A stretch of 64,000 nt of DNA, taken from contig CAMLIT010000005.1 of the NCBI GenBank assembly GCA_946480295.1, forward strand, positions 4,776 to 68,775, in the 5' to 3' direction. The stretch's first letter is position 1. The number at the start of each line of letters is the position of its first letter. Positions 17,138-26,037 of this stretch are shown here, piece after piece. The stretch comes from an uncultured Gemmatimonadota bacterium. GTDB lineage: Bacteria; Gemmatimonadota; Gemmatimonadetes; Gemmatimonadales; Gemmatimonadaceae. A program made the translations under genes and the position numbers. The notes below the pieces were generated by a model. The model was given only the letters and a program-made list of their open reading frames with translations, searched no databases and was not told the origin of the DNA.

Positions 17138-20100
17138 GTGACCATTCCGCCGTCCAGCATCGACGACGCCGCCCCGCCGCCCGTGCCCGCGGCGGGGGTG
17201 CCGTTCGTGGCCGACGAGGCGATGGTGCAGCTCCTCCACGAGCGCGACCACCTCGTCCTCCTCCACGAGGCGCTCGCCGAGGTGAACCGCGCCAGCACGC
17301 TCGACGCGCGGCTCCGGATCTTCGTCGCCGCCATCCAGCGCATCGGCTTCGGACGAGTCGTGGTGGCGGTGCGCGACGCGGAGCTGAACCCGACGGCGAT
17401 CGTCACGGCGGGGCTCACGGCGGAGGAGGAGCGGTCGCTCCGCACGGCGGCGGCGCCCGGCGCCGTCTGGCAGCGGCGCTTCGCGCACATGGAGCCGCTG
17501 CGCGTCAGCCAGTCGTATTACGTGGACGCGTCGGATCCGTGGGCGGCGAGCGAGTTCGGCGACGCGCTCCCCAGCCATGCCGAGGCCGGCGACCGGCGCG
17601 GCTGGTCGCCGCGCGACTTCCTCCTCGTCCCCCTGCGCGACGGCGGCGGGCGCATCATCGCCACGCTGGTGCTCGACGATCCCACGGACCGGTCGCGCCC
17701 CACGCTCGCGCGCATCCGCACGGTGGAGCTGTTCGCGCAGCAGGTCGCGTCGATCCTCGAGCGCGCGGAGCTGGTCCGCCTCGCGGAGCGCCGCGCCGAA
17801 CGCCTGCAGCGCCTGCAGCAGGCGGGGAACGCGCTCGCCCGCTCGCTCGACGAGCGTGCCATCGTGCGCGAGCTCGCCTGGCAGGTGGAGCGGCTCGTGG
17901 ACTGCGACGGCGTCGCCGTCGTCCTGCGCGACGCGTCGGACGCGCTCGACCGGGTGGTGCGGCGCGAGCACGGGAGGGACGCGGCGCAGGACGAGTGGGC
18001 CGGGTGCGAGACGCTGTGCGAGGCGGTGGCGGCCGCCCGCGCGGTCGTGCGCCTCGAGCGGCTGGAGCCGTCGCCGCACCCGGTGATCGGCGTGCCGGCG
18101 CTCTCCGGCTCGGCGGTCGTCGCCGTGCTGGCGGTGTGGCGCGCGGATCCCGCGCCGTTCAGCGCCGAGGACGAGGAGGTGCTGCTCACCGTCGCCGCCC
18201 ACGCCGCCACCGCCGTGAGCAACGCGCGGCTGTATGCGGCGAGCGAGGCGGAGCGGCGGCGCAGCGAGGCGCTCGCCGACATCGCCAGCGCGGTGAGCGC
18301 GTCGCTGCGGCTGGACGACGTCATGCGCCTCAGCCTGCGTCACGCCGTCGCGCTGCTGCGCGCCGAAGGGGCGGCCCTCAGCCTCGTGCGCGGCGGGGAG
18401 CTGGTCGTGGTGGCGGCGATCGGCACCGCGGAGGGTGCCCGCGGCACCCGACTGCCCCTCGACGGCAGCCTGTCGGGCCGCTCGCTCCGCGAGGCCCGCT
18501 ACGTCATCTCGAACGACAGCGCGGCCGATCCGGCCGCGTTCCAGCCGAGCGTGGTCGGCGCGGCGGTGCGGCGCGCGATCATGGTCCCGGTGTTCGGCAA
18601 CGAGGGCGCCACCGGCGTGCTCACCGTCATCAACCGGCCCACGCGCTTCGTCGATGCCGACGCCGAGGTGCTCCATCGCCTCGCCGACCACGTGGGGATC
18701 GCCGTCGCCAACGCGCGGCTGTTCGAGGAGCACCGCGCGCTCGGCGAGCGGTATCGCAGCGTGGTGGAGACGACCGCCGACGCGATCGTCATCACCGATC
18801 GCGAGCGACGCGTGGTCTTCACCAATCCCGCCGCCGAGCGGCTGTTCGCCGTGGCGGGTGGCGCGCTCGGGCTGCCGGTGCGCGAGCTCGTGCCCCCCGA
18901 GGACCGGGCGGCGATCGCCGAGCGCGAGGACCGTGCGCTCGAAGGGCAGCCGCAGCGCTACGAGACGACCCTCCTGCGCGGGGACGGCGAGCGGCGGCTC
19001 GTCTCGGTGAGCACGTCGCCGATGCACGACGCCGGCGTGGTGACCGGCATCGTCGCCTCGCTCCGCGACATCACCGACGAGCGGCGCGCGCGCGATGCGA
19101 TGGCGCAGTCGGAGGCGCGCTACGCGCAGCTCGTGGAGAGCGCGTCCGACGGGATCTTCACCCTCGACGCGGAGGGGCGGGTCACCTCGGTGAACCGCTC
19201 GCTCGCCCGCGCGGTGGGCCGCGACCGCGAGGCGCTGGTCGGCCAGCCGATCGCCGCGCTCGTGGACCCGCGCGACGCGGCGACGGCGGCGGAGCTCTTC
19301 CGCGGGACCTTCGCCGGGGAGCGGCGGCGGGGGGAGCTGCGCTATCGCTCGGCGGCCGGCGAGGTGCGGAGCTGCTCGGTGATGACGACGCCGATCGTGG
19401 ACCAGGGCACGGCGGTGGGACTGCTGGGGATCGTGCGCGACGTGACCGAGGAGAAGCGCCTCACCGAGCAGCTCGTGCAGCAGGAGAAGCTCGTCGCCGT
19501 GGGGCAGCTCGTGAGCGGCGTGGCGCACGAGCTGAACAACCCCCTCGCGGGGGTGATGGCGTTCTCGCAGCTCCTCCTCGCCGCGCCGGACGGGCCGCCC
19601 GAGCGCCGCACGGCGATCGAGACGATCCACCAGGAGGCGAAGCGCGCGGCGAAGATCGTCACGAACCTCCTGACCTTCGCCCGCCAGCACCAGCCGGAGC
19701 GCGCGCCGACCGACCTGAATCAGGTGCTGCTCGACACCCTCGAGCTGCGGCGGTACGCGCTGCGCGTGGCCCAGATCGACGTCGTGCTGCGGCTCGACCC
19801 GATGCTGCCGACGACGTGGGCCGACGCCTTCCAGCTCCAGCAGGTCGTCCTCAACCTCCTGACGAACGCCGAGCAGGCGCTCGACGGGTGGCAGGGGGAG
19901 CGGCGGGTGGTCGTCGGCTCTTCGCGCAGCGGGCAGACGCTGACACTCCTCGTCGGCGACAGCGGGCCGGGGATTGCTCCCGACCATCTCGCGCGCATCT
20001 TCAATCCGTTCTTCACCACGAAGCCGGTGGGGCAGGGGACGGGGCTCGGGCTGTCGATCTCCGACGGGATCGTGCGCGAGCACGGCGGCCGGATCCGCGT

Positions 20101-20575
20101 CGAGTCGCGTCCCGGCCAGGGCGCGACGTTCCACGTCGAGCTGCCGCTCGTCACCGCCCCGTCGGCCGCGGCGTCCGCCAGCATCCCCCCGGAGGAGCCC
20201 GGGACGCCGCGGCGCCGCGTCCTCGTGGTGGACGACGAGCCCTCCATCCGTGCCGCGGTCGCTACCTTTCTCCGCTCCCTCGGCCATGTGGTCGATACTT
20301 CAGGCAGCGCGCACGAAGCCCTCGAGCGCGTCGCCACCCATTCCTATGACGTGATCGTGCTCGATCTCCGCATGCCGGACATGTCCGGCGACGTGCTGTA
20401 CGGCGAGCTGGAGGCGCGATATCCGGCGCTCGCCCGGCGCGTGGTCTTCCTCACGGGGGACGTGCACGGCGAGCCCGTTCGCGAATTCGTCGCGGCCACG
20501 GGCCGCCCGGTCGTGACGAAGCCGTTCCTGCTCGACGAACTCGCCGCCGTGGTGCTGGCGGAGGCTGCTTCCTGA
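17138..20575 (+). CDS. Hybrid sensor histidine kinase: three GAF-like, two PAS, HisKA, HATPase, receiver
   Basis: 1145 residues from GTG at 17138, with no membrane helix, so a cytosolic sensor. Three GAF-like domains lie at about 30-215, 220-375 and 380-535, two PAS domains at about 540-660 and 665-785. The dimerisation helix has HELNNPLAG with H797. The ATPase boxes include LLTNAEQAL, GDSGPGIAP and GTGLGLSI. A C-terminal receiver domain has phospho-acceptor D1076 in LDLRMPD. The response regulator gene starts inside its stop codon (TGATG). The many GAF domains suggest sensing of small ligands or redox state, but the signal is unknown. Confidence 0.93.
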   Translation: MTIPPSSIDDAAPPPVPAAGVPFVADEAMVQLLHERDHLVLLHEALAEVNRASTLDARLRIFVAAIQRIGFGRVVVAVRDAELNPTAIVTAGLTAEEERSLRTAAAPGAVWQRRFAHMEPLRVSQSYYVDASDPWAASEFGDALPSHAEAGDRRGWSPRDFLLVPLRDGGGRIIATLVLDDPTDRSRPTLARIRTVELFAQQVASILERAELVRLAERRAERLQRLQQAGNALARSLDERAIVRELAWQVERLVDCDGVAVVLRDASDALDRVVRREHGRDAAQDEWAGCETLCEAVAAARAVVRLERLEPSPHPVIGVPALSGSAVVAVLAVWRADPAPFSAEDEEVLLTVAAHAATAVSNARLYAASEAERRRSEALADIASAVSASLRLDDVMRLSLRHAVALLRAEGAALSLVRGGELVVVAAIGTAEGARGTRLPLDGSLSGRSLREARYVISNDSAADPAAFQPSVVGAAVRRAIMVPVFGNEGATGVLTVINRPTRFVDADAEVLHRLADHVGIAVANARLFEEHRALGERYRSVVETTADAIVITDRERRVVFTNPAAERLFAVAGGALGLPVRELVPPEDRAAIAEREDRALEGQPQRYETTLLRGDGERRLVSVSTSPMHDAGVVTGIVASLRDITDERRARDAMAQSEARYAQLVESASDGIFTLDAEGRVTSVNRSLARAVGRDREALVGQPIAALVDPRDAATAAELFRGTFAGERRRGELRYRSAAGEVRSCSVMTTPIVDQGTAVGLLGIVRDVTEEKRLTEQLVQQEKLVAVGQLVSGVAHELNNPLAGVMAFSQLLLAAPDGPPERRTAIETIHQEAKRAAKIVTNLLTFARQHQPERAPTDLNQVLLDTLELRRYALRVAQIDVVLRLDPMLPTTWADAFQLQQVVLNLLTNAEQALDGWQGERRVVVGSSRSGQTLTLLVGDSGPGIAPDHLARIFNPFFTTKPVGQGTGLGLSISDGIVREHGGRIRVESRPGQGATFHVELPLVTAPSAAASASIPPEEPGTPRRRVLVVDDEPSIRAAVATFLRSLGHVVDTSGSAHEALERVATHSYDVIVLDLRMPDMSGDVLYGELEARYPALARRVVFLTGDVHGEPVREFVAATGRPVVTKPFLLDELAAVVLAEAAS

Positions 20576-21936
20576 TGCCCAGTGTCCTGATCATCGACGA
20601 CGAACCCGACATCACCTCCGCGCTCGGCACCTTCTTCGAGCGCGGCGGCCACCAGGTCATGCGCGCGCACACCGGCGCGGAGGGGGTCGAGTGGGTGGAG
20701 CGCGCGCGGCCGGACCTCGTGCTCCTCGACCTGCGCCTCCCCGACATGACGGGGTTCGACGTGCTCGAGCGCGTGCGCCCGCTGCGGCCGATCGTGATCA
20801 TGATCACCGGCCACGCGGACGTGGCCCTCGCCGTGCAGGCGATGCAGGCGGGCGCGGAGAGCTTCCTCACGAAGCCGATCGAGCTCGCCCACCTCGGCGC
20901 CGCCGCCGAGCGCGCCTTCGAGAAGTCGCGCCTCCGGCAGATGAACCGCTATCTCACCGACCGCCGCGGGCGCGCGACGACGTCGGCGCTCCTCGGCACC
21001 TCGGCGCCGATGCGCGACCTGGCGCAGCAGATCGAGCTGCTCGCGCGGAGCGACCGCACCACCGTCCTGCTCATCGGCGAGAGCGGGACGGGGAAGGGGC
21101 GGGTGGCGGAGTACATCCATTCGCAGAGCCCGCGCGCCGAGAAGCCGTTCGTCGAGGTGAACTGCGCGGCGCTCACGGCGGGTTCGCTCGACTCGGAGCT
21201 GTTCGGGCAGGAGCACGGCGCCCCGGGCGCGAACGGCGACGGCACGGTGGAGCAGCACAAGCCGGGACTGTTCGAGGTGGCGGACAGCGGCACGCTCTTC
21301 CTCGACGGTATCGGCGACCTCGACTCGCACCTCCAGCCGAAGCTCCTGCGCGTCCTCGAGGGGAAGAGCTTCCGGCGCCTCGGCGGCACGCGCGAGGTGT
21401 CGGTGGACGTCCGGCTCATCACCGCGACGGGGAAGGACCTCGTCAGCGAGGTGACCGCCGGCCGCTTCCGCGAGGACCTCTACTACCGCCTGAGCATCAT
21501 GCCGATCAACCTGCCGCCGGTGCGGGCGCGCGCGCGGGAGGACCTGATCGAGCTGATCGCGCACCTGCTCGACGAGCTGCGCCCCACGCTCGTCGACGCG
21601 CCGACGGAGCTGGACGACGAGGCGCTCGAGCGGATGCTGAAGTACGCGTGGCCGGGCAACATCCGCGAGATGCGCAACGTCCTGGAGCGCGCGATGATCA
21701 TGGCGCGCGGGCAGGAGCGCATCGCGGCGGAGCACCTGCCGGGCGAGGTGCGCGAGGCGTCGGGGCTCGGCGTGGAGCACCACCAGCCGCGCACCCTCGC
21801 CGAGGTCGAGCGGCTGCACATCGACCGCACGCTGCGCGCGCACAACGCGAACCGCACGCGGGCGGCGAAGGAGCTGGGCATCTCGCGCGCGACGCTCATC
21901 AAGAAGATCAAGGAATACGGGCTGGAGAACCGCTGA
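20575..21936 (+). CDS. NtrC-like response regulator with degenerate AAA+ domain
   Basis: 453 residues. Receiver domain 1-120 with D52 in LLDLRLPD, AAA+ domain about 138-370, Fis-type helix-turn-helix at the end (TRAAKELGISRATLIKKIKE). Walker A GESGTGKG is intact at 168-175. The sigma-54-contacting GAFTGA is replaced by GAPGAN (215-220) followed by an irregular loop. Walker B reads LFLDGI (241-246) with glycine where the catalytic glutamate should be. The arginine-finger region RFREDLYYRLS is kept. It is translationally coupled to the hybrid kinase, its likely partner. It probably does not activate sigma-54 in the usual way. Confidence 0.92.
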   Translation: MPSVLIIDDEPDITSALGTFFERGGHQVMRAHTGAEGVEWVERARPDLVLLDLRLPDMTGFDVLERVRPLRPIVIMITGHADVALAVQAMQAGAESFLTKPIELAHLGAAAERAFEKSRLRQMNRYLTDRRGRATTSALLGTSAPMRDLAQQIELLARSDRTTVLLIGESGTGKGRVAEYIHSQSPRAEKPFVEVNCAALTAGSLDSELFGQEHGAPGANGDGTVEQHKPGLFEVADSGTLFLDGIGDLDSHLQPKLLRVLEGKSFRRLGGTREVSVDVRLITATGKDLVSEVTAGRFREDLYYRLSIMPINLPPVRARAREDLIELIAHLLDELRPTLVDAPTELDDEALERMLKYAWPGNIREMRNVLERAMIMARGQERIAAEHLPGEVREASGLGVEHHQPRTLAEVERLHIDRTLRAHNANRTRAAKELGISRATLIKKIKEYGLENR

Positions 21937-21958
21937 CCCCCACCCGAACGAGGATCCC

Positions 21959-22177
21959 GTGACGAAGCTCGAGGAGCACGACGCCATGACCTGCCGCGCC
22001 TGCGGGAACGAGGAGCGGGCGTCGGAAGGCTATCCGTGCGTGGACTGCGGCACCTTCATCTGCGTCATCTGCGAGATGCGCGGCGTCGTGCGCTGTCGCG
22101 CGTGCGAGGCGAAGCGGCAGGCGCCAGCGGGCGCGCCGGGCGCGCCGGGAGCACCGACATCGGGCGAGTCGCGTTGA
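21959..22177 (+). CDS. Small four-CxxC zinc-ribbon-like protein
   Basis: 72 residues. Four CxxC pairs at C12/C15, C27/C30, C35/C38 and C46/C49 would bind two zinc ions. The tail is a low-complexity AGAPGAPGAP stretch. GTG at 21959 is preferred because GAGGA lies 5 bases upstream; an internal ATG (21986) would still keep all cysteines. It lies between the NtrC-like regulator and the S58 peptidase on the same strand. No family name can be given. Confidence 0.7.
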   Translation: MTKLEEHDAMTCRACGNEERASEGYPCVDCGTFICVICEMRGVVRCRACEAKRQAPAGAPGAPGAPTSGESR

Positions 22178-22178
22178 C

Positions 22179-23162
22179 GTGAGCGTCGATTTCTCCGCGC
22201 TCGGCGTCGCGGTGGGGCACGCGGCGGACGAGGAGGGCGCGACCGGGCTGACGGTGATCCGCGGCGTGGACGGCCCGCTGCGCGGCGGGGTCGCGGTCTT
22301 CGGCCGCGCGACCGGTACGCGCGAGCTGCCGACGCTCGCGCCGGAGCACCTCGCCGACCGCGTGGACGCGGTGCTGCTCACCGGCGGCTCGGCCTACGGC
22401 CTCGACGCGGCGGCGGGGGTCATGCGCTGGATGGAGGAGCGCGGCCGCGGCTTCCCGGTGCCAGGCGGCGTGGTGCCGATCGTTCCCGCGGCGGTGATCT
22501 TCGACCTCGCGCCGCTGGGCCGCTTCACGGCGCGGCCGACGGCGGAGATGGCGTACGCCGCGACGGAGGCCGCGTCGCCGAGCGGGATCGCCGAGGGGTC
22601 GGTGGGGGCCGGGACGGGGGCGACGGTGGGCAACATCGCGGGGCCGGGCGCGGCGATGAAGGGCGGGCTGGGGTGTGCGCTCGCCAGCGCCGGCGGCACG
22701 CACGTGGGCGCGGTGGCGTGCGTCAACGCGCTCGGCGACGTGCGCGACGGCGAGGGGCGGATCCTCGCCGGGGCGCGCGACAGCCGCGGCGGCTTTCTCG
22801 ACACGGCGGCGGTCGCCGCCGGGGGAGTTCCCGGCTCGGCGCCGCTCGGCAGCCCGGCGATGCGCAACACCACGCTCGCCGTCGTGGTCACGAACGCGCC
22901 GCTCGCGCGCGTCGAGCTGACGCCGCTCGCGCGCGCGGCGGGCGCGGCGCTCTTCCGCCGCATCACCCCGACGGGCACGAGCTTCGACGGCGACGTCGTG
23001 TTCGCGCTCGGGCCCACCGGTGCCGCCGGCGAGGGCGTGGGCGCCGAGCGGGCGACGCAGGTGGAGGCGCTGGCGGTGCGCGCGCTGGAGACGGCGATCG
23101 AGCGCGCGGTGCGGCTCGCGCTCGGGCGCGACGGCATCCCCGGCCTGGCGGACGCGCGATGA
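22179..23162 (+). CDS. P1/S58-family peptidase (DmpA/NylC-like)
   Basis: 327 residues, N-terminal-nucleophile hydrolase related to the aminopeptidase DmpA and the nylon oligomer hydrolase NylC. These proteins cut themselves before a Ser/Thr that becomes the new catalytic N terminus. The matching junction here is N230-T231 in MRNTTLAVVV. GGSAYGLDAAAGVMRW and GATVGNIAG are other family stretches. The start is GTG, one base after the zinc-ribbon stop. It ends in an ATGA overlap with the NlpC/P60 gene. Physiological substrate unknown; D-amino acid peptides are possible. Confidence 0.9.
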   Translation: MSVDFSALGVAVGHAADEEGATGLTVIRGVDGPLRGGVAVFGRATGTRELPTLAPEHLADRVDAVLLTGGSAYGLDAAAGVMRWMEERGRGFPVPGGVVPIVPAAVIFDLAPLGRFTARPTAEMAYAATEAASPSGIAEGSVGAGTGATVGNIAGPGAAMKGGLGCALASAGGTHVGAVACVNALGDVRDGEGRILAGARDSRGGFLDTAAVAAGGVPGSAPLGSPAMRNTTLAVVVTNAPLARVELTPLARAAGAALFRRITPTGTSFDGDVVFALGPTGAAGEGVGAERATQVEALAVRALETAIERAVRLALGRDGIPGLADAR

Positions 23163-23929
23163 GCACGCCCGCGGACGCCCGCGCGCGGGTGCGCATGCCG
23201 ATCGCGCCGATGCACGCCGAGCCGCGCATCTCGAGCCCGCAGGTCTCGCAGCAGCTCGCCGGCCACTTCGTGGATGTCGTGGCGGTGGAGGGGGACTGGC
23301 GGCGGGTCCGCGGCACGGACGGGTACGAAGGATGGATCCACCAGGGGTTCCTCGCCCCCGTGCCGACGTCGGCGAAGCCGGGCGGCGACGTGCGTGTCTC
23401 GTTAGGCTGCGTGGCGCGCGACGCCGCCGGCCGCCGCCGCACGCTCCCCCTCGGCGCCTGGCTCGCCCCCGACGAGATCGTGCAGCTCGGCGAGGCGGTC
23501 GAGCGCACGCGGCTGGCGACGCGCTTCCCCGCCGATCCCGCCGCCGTCGCCCGCAGCGCGCAGGAGCTGTTCGAGGGCACGAGCTATCTCTGGGGCGGGG
23601 TCACGCCGTGGGGCGCCGACTGCTCGGGGCTGGTGCAGGGCGCGTACGCGCTGCACGGGCTCGTCCTGCCGCGCGACGCGTGGCAGCAGGCGGAGTGCGG
23701 CGTGCCGGGGGAGGCGGCGCTGCTCGACGCGCGCACGGGGGACCTGCTCTTCTTCTCCGACCGCGAGGACCGCCGGATCACCCACGTCGGCCTCGCCCTC
23801 GGCGGCCGGCGCATGGTCCACCTCGCGCTCGGCCGCGGTGGGTACGCCGTCGAGCAGCTCGACGACGCCGGCGATGCGTACGTGACCGCCCTCGCGGGCC
23901 GGTTCGTGACCGCGCGCCGCGTGCTCTAG
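23159..23929 (+). CDS. SH3-NlpC/P60 cysteine peptidase
   Basis: 256 residues. A bacterial SH3-like domain (about 12-70, with GDWRRVRGTDGYEGWIHQG region) precedes an NlpC/P60 domain. The catalytic cysteine is C155 in WGADCSGLVQ and the histidine is H209 in THVGLAL. These enzymes cut the gamma-D-Glu to diaminopimelate bond in cell-wall peptides. No signal peptide is visible, so it may act on recycled muropeptides in the cytosol, which fits the neighbouring peptidase. ATG overlaps the upstream stop as ATGA. Confidence 0.92.
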   Translation: MSTPADARARVRMPIAPMHAEPRISSPQVSQQLAGHFVDVVAVEGDWRRVRGTDGYEGWIHQGFLAPVPTSAKPGGDVRVSLGCVARDAAGRRRTLPLGAWLAPDEIVQLGEAVERTRLATRFPADPAAVARSAQELFEGTSYLWGGVTPWGADCSGLVQGAYALHGLVLPRDAWQQAECGVPGEAALLDARTGDLLFFSDREDRRITHVGLALGGRRMVHLALGRGGYAVEQLDDAGDAYVTALAGRFVTARRVL

Positions 23930-23936
23930 CGGCGCG

Positions 23937-24368
23937 TCAGCTGAGCAGCGCCTTCCCGGGGAACTGCGTCGTCATCTGGGTCGCCGTGCGCACCTGCACG
24001 GGGACGTCCACCGTCGGGTTGCCGTCGATCGCGATCGCGAGCATGTAGCGGCCGGCGGTGTCCATCGGCAGGTCGATCATCGCGATCAGCGGCAGGTCCA
24101 TCTCCGCCACGCCCGGCGGCGGCGCGCCGACGTTGAGATCGCCCGCGCTCGTCCACAGCTCGTTCCCCTGCGGATTCAGCCAGCGGAACTGCACCGAGTG
24201 CGCGCCGACGTCCATCGCCGTGCCCTTGAGGTGGACCACGAGGTGCGCGCGCGGATGCATGGCCGGGAGCGAGGAGACCTGCAGCGCATCGAAGACGCCA
24301 AGGATGTTGAGCTTCCCTTCCTGCGAGAGATTGGCGGCGTCCGCGAAGACGGCGAAGGCGACTTGCAT
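23937..24368 (-). CDS. DUF6941-like protein
   Basis: 143 residues, beginning MQVAFAVFADAANLSQEGKL, which matches my memory of the DUF6941 family: small soluble beta-rich proteins of unknown function. Later stretches HLVVHLKGTAMDVG and FRWLNPQGNELW suggest an immunoglobulin-like sandwich. It is convergent with the NlpC/P60 gene (7-base gap) and divergent from the EamA gene. No signal peptide. Confidence 0.75.
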   Translation of the reverse strand: MQVAFAVFADAANLSQEGKLNILGVFDALQVSSLPAMHPRAHLVVHLKGTAMDVGAHSVQFRWLNPQGNELWTSAGDLNVGAPPPGVAEMDLPLIAMIDLPMDTAGRYMLAIAIDGNPTVDVPVQVRTATQMTTQFPGKALLS

Positions 24369-24413
24369 CCTCGCAACATAGACGCGTCCACACCCCCCGT
24401 CTACTTTTCCAGC

Positions 24414-25340
24414 ATGGCATCGACGGTACGGGATGCGGCGACGCCCGGCCACGCGGACTCCGCGGCGCCGGGCGGGGGGTTGACGGGCCAGTCGCGCGTC
24501 GCGCAGGCGCGCCTCTGGGGCGTGAACAAAACCGTCGTGAATTACGGCGCCGCGGGGGTAGACCCGCTGGCGTTCAACAGCGTGCGCATCGCCATCGCGG
24601 CCGTCGCGCTCGTCGCAATCACCCGCGTGTGGCGCCTGCGCTGGCCCCCGCTGCGCACGACGCTCGCCCTCCTCGCGCTCGGCGCGCTCGGCAACGGCGT
24701 CTACCAGGTGCTGTTCGTGGAAGGGCTCGCGCGCACGCGCGCTGGGGACGCGGCGCTCGTCCTCGCCGCGTCGCCGGCGTTCATCGCCCTCGGCGGCCGC
24801 CTGCGCGGCGTGGAGCGCCTCGGCGGGCGCGCCGTCGCCGGCATCGCCCTCAACATCGCCGGGATCGCGCTCGTCGTCTTCGGCAACACGCACACCGGCA
24901 CCATCGCGCACCAGGCGTCGCTCGCCGGCGACCTGCTCATCCTCGCCGGCGCCATCTGCTGGGCGCTGTACACGGTGCTCCTCAAGCCGTACACGCACGA
25001 CGTCGATGGCCTGCAGCTCTCCACGGTGACGATGCTCGGCGGCGCCGTGCCCCTCGTCCTCGTCGCCATCCCCGCGCTCCTCGCGACGCGCTGGAGCACC
25101 ATCCCCGCGGCCGGGTGGGGCGCGGAGCTCTACAGCTCCGTCATCTCCCTCGTCGTCGCGTATCTCTTCTACTATCGCGGCATCCGCGTGATCGGCCCGA
25201 CCCGCGCGGCGATGTACGGCAACCTCCAGCCGCTCGTCGCCGTGCTCGTGGCGTGGGTCACGCTCGGCGAGACGCTGACGCTCTGGCAGGGACTCGGCGC
25301 CGGCTGCATCATGGGCGGACTCCTCCTCACGCGCGCATGA
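24414..25340 (+). CDS. EamA/DMT-family transporter with atypical N terminus
   Basis: 308 residues. The protein follows the duplicated EamA fold, with about nine visible helices and the second-half signature QPLVAVLVAWVTLGETLTLWQ. In typical members the first helix is hydrophobic up to an LWGxNF motif. Here LWGVNKTVVNYG is preceded by a polar run (GLTGQSRVAQAR), so half of helix 1 appears missing or replaced. The gene may be partly degenerate or mis-started. Substrate unknown. It overlaps the HAD gene as ATGA. Confidence 0.8.
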   Translation: MASTVRDAATPGHADSAAPGGGLTGQSRVAQARLWGVNKTVVNYGAAGVDPLAFNSVRIAIAAVALVAITRVWRLRWPPLRTTLALLALGALGNGVYQVLFVEGLARTRAGDAALVLAASPAFIALGGRLRGVERLGGRAVAGIALNIAGIALVVFGNTHTGTIAHQASLAGDLLILAGAICWALYTVLLKPYTHDVDGLQLSTVTMLGGAVPLVLVAIPALLATRWSTIPAAGWGAELYSSVISLVVAYLFYYRGIRVIGPTRAAMYGNLQPLVAVLVAWVTLGETLTLWQGLGAGCIMGGLLLTRA

Positions 25341-26029
25341 AGCTCGTCCTCTTCGACATCGACGGGACCCTCCTCTGGACCGACGGCGCCGGCCGCCGCG
25401 CGATCCAGGACGCGCTGGTGGAGATCTTCGGCGCCACCGGGCCCGCCGACCACCGCTTCGACGGCAAGACGGACCCGCAGATCGTGCGCGAGCTGATGCG
25501 CCACGTCGGCCACGACGACGCGCACATCGACGAGCAGCTCGAGCGGCTGTTCGGGCTGTACGTCGAGCGGCTGCGCGTGGAGCTCCGCAATCCGGCGCAC
25601 CCGCCCCGGCTCCTCCCCGGCGTGCACGAGATCCTCGAGGCGCTCGCCGCGCACGACGCGGTCGTGCTCGGGCTCCTCACCGGCAACCTCGTCGAGGGGG
25701 CGCGCGCGAAGCTCGAGGCGGTCGGCATCGACATGGACCTGTTCGCGGTGGGCGCGTACGGCTCGGACCACGAGCTGCGCCCCGCGCTGCCGGCGATCGC
25801 GCAGCGGCGGGCGAGCGCGCTGCTCGACCTCGACGTGGTCGGCCGCGACATCGTGGTCATCGGCGACACGCCCGCGGACATGACCTGCGGCCGCGAGGTG
25901 GGCGCGAAGCCGATCGGGGTGGCGACGGGGCGTTACGGCGTGGACGAGCTGCGCGCGCACGGCGCGCACGCGGCGTTCGCCGACCTGTCGGACACGGACG
26001 CCGTGCTGGCGGCGATCCTCAGCGACTGA
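25337..26029 (+). CDS. HAD-superfamily phosphatase, phosphoglycolate phosphatase-like
   Basis: 230 residues. Catalytic motif DIDGT at 7-11 (D7 nucleophile, D9 acid/base), the helical cap between about 15 and 90, motif II in LLTGN and motif IV in VVIGDTPADM. This pattern fits small phosphatases such as phosphoglycolate phosphatase or other haloacid dehalogenase hydrolases. The substrate cannot be told from sequence. Overlaps the EamA gene by 4 bases and is followed 8 bases later by the CYTH gene. Confidence 0.9.
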   Translation: MKLVLFDIDGTLLWTDGAGRRAIQDALVEIFGATGPADHRFDGKTDPQIVRELMRHVGHDDAHIDEQLERLFGLYVERLRVELRNPAHPPRLLPGVHEILEALAAHDAVVLGLLTGNLVEGARAKLEAVGIDMDLFAVGAYGSDHELRPALPAIAQRRASALLDLDVVGRDIVVIGDTPADMTCGREVGAKPIGVATGRYGVDELRAHGAHAAFADLSDTDAVLAAILSD

Positions 26030-26037
26030 GGACGCGC

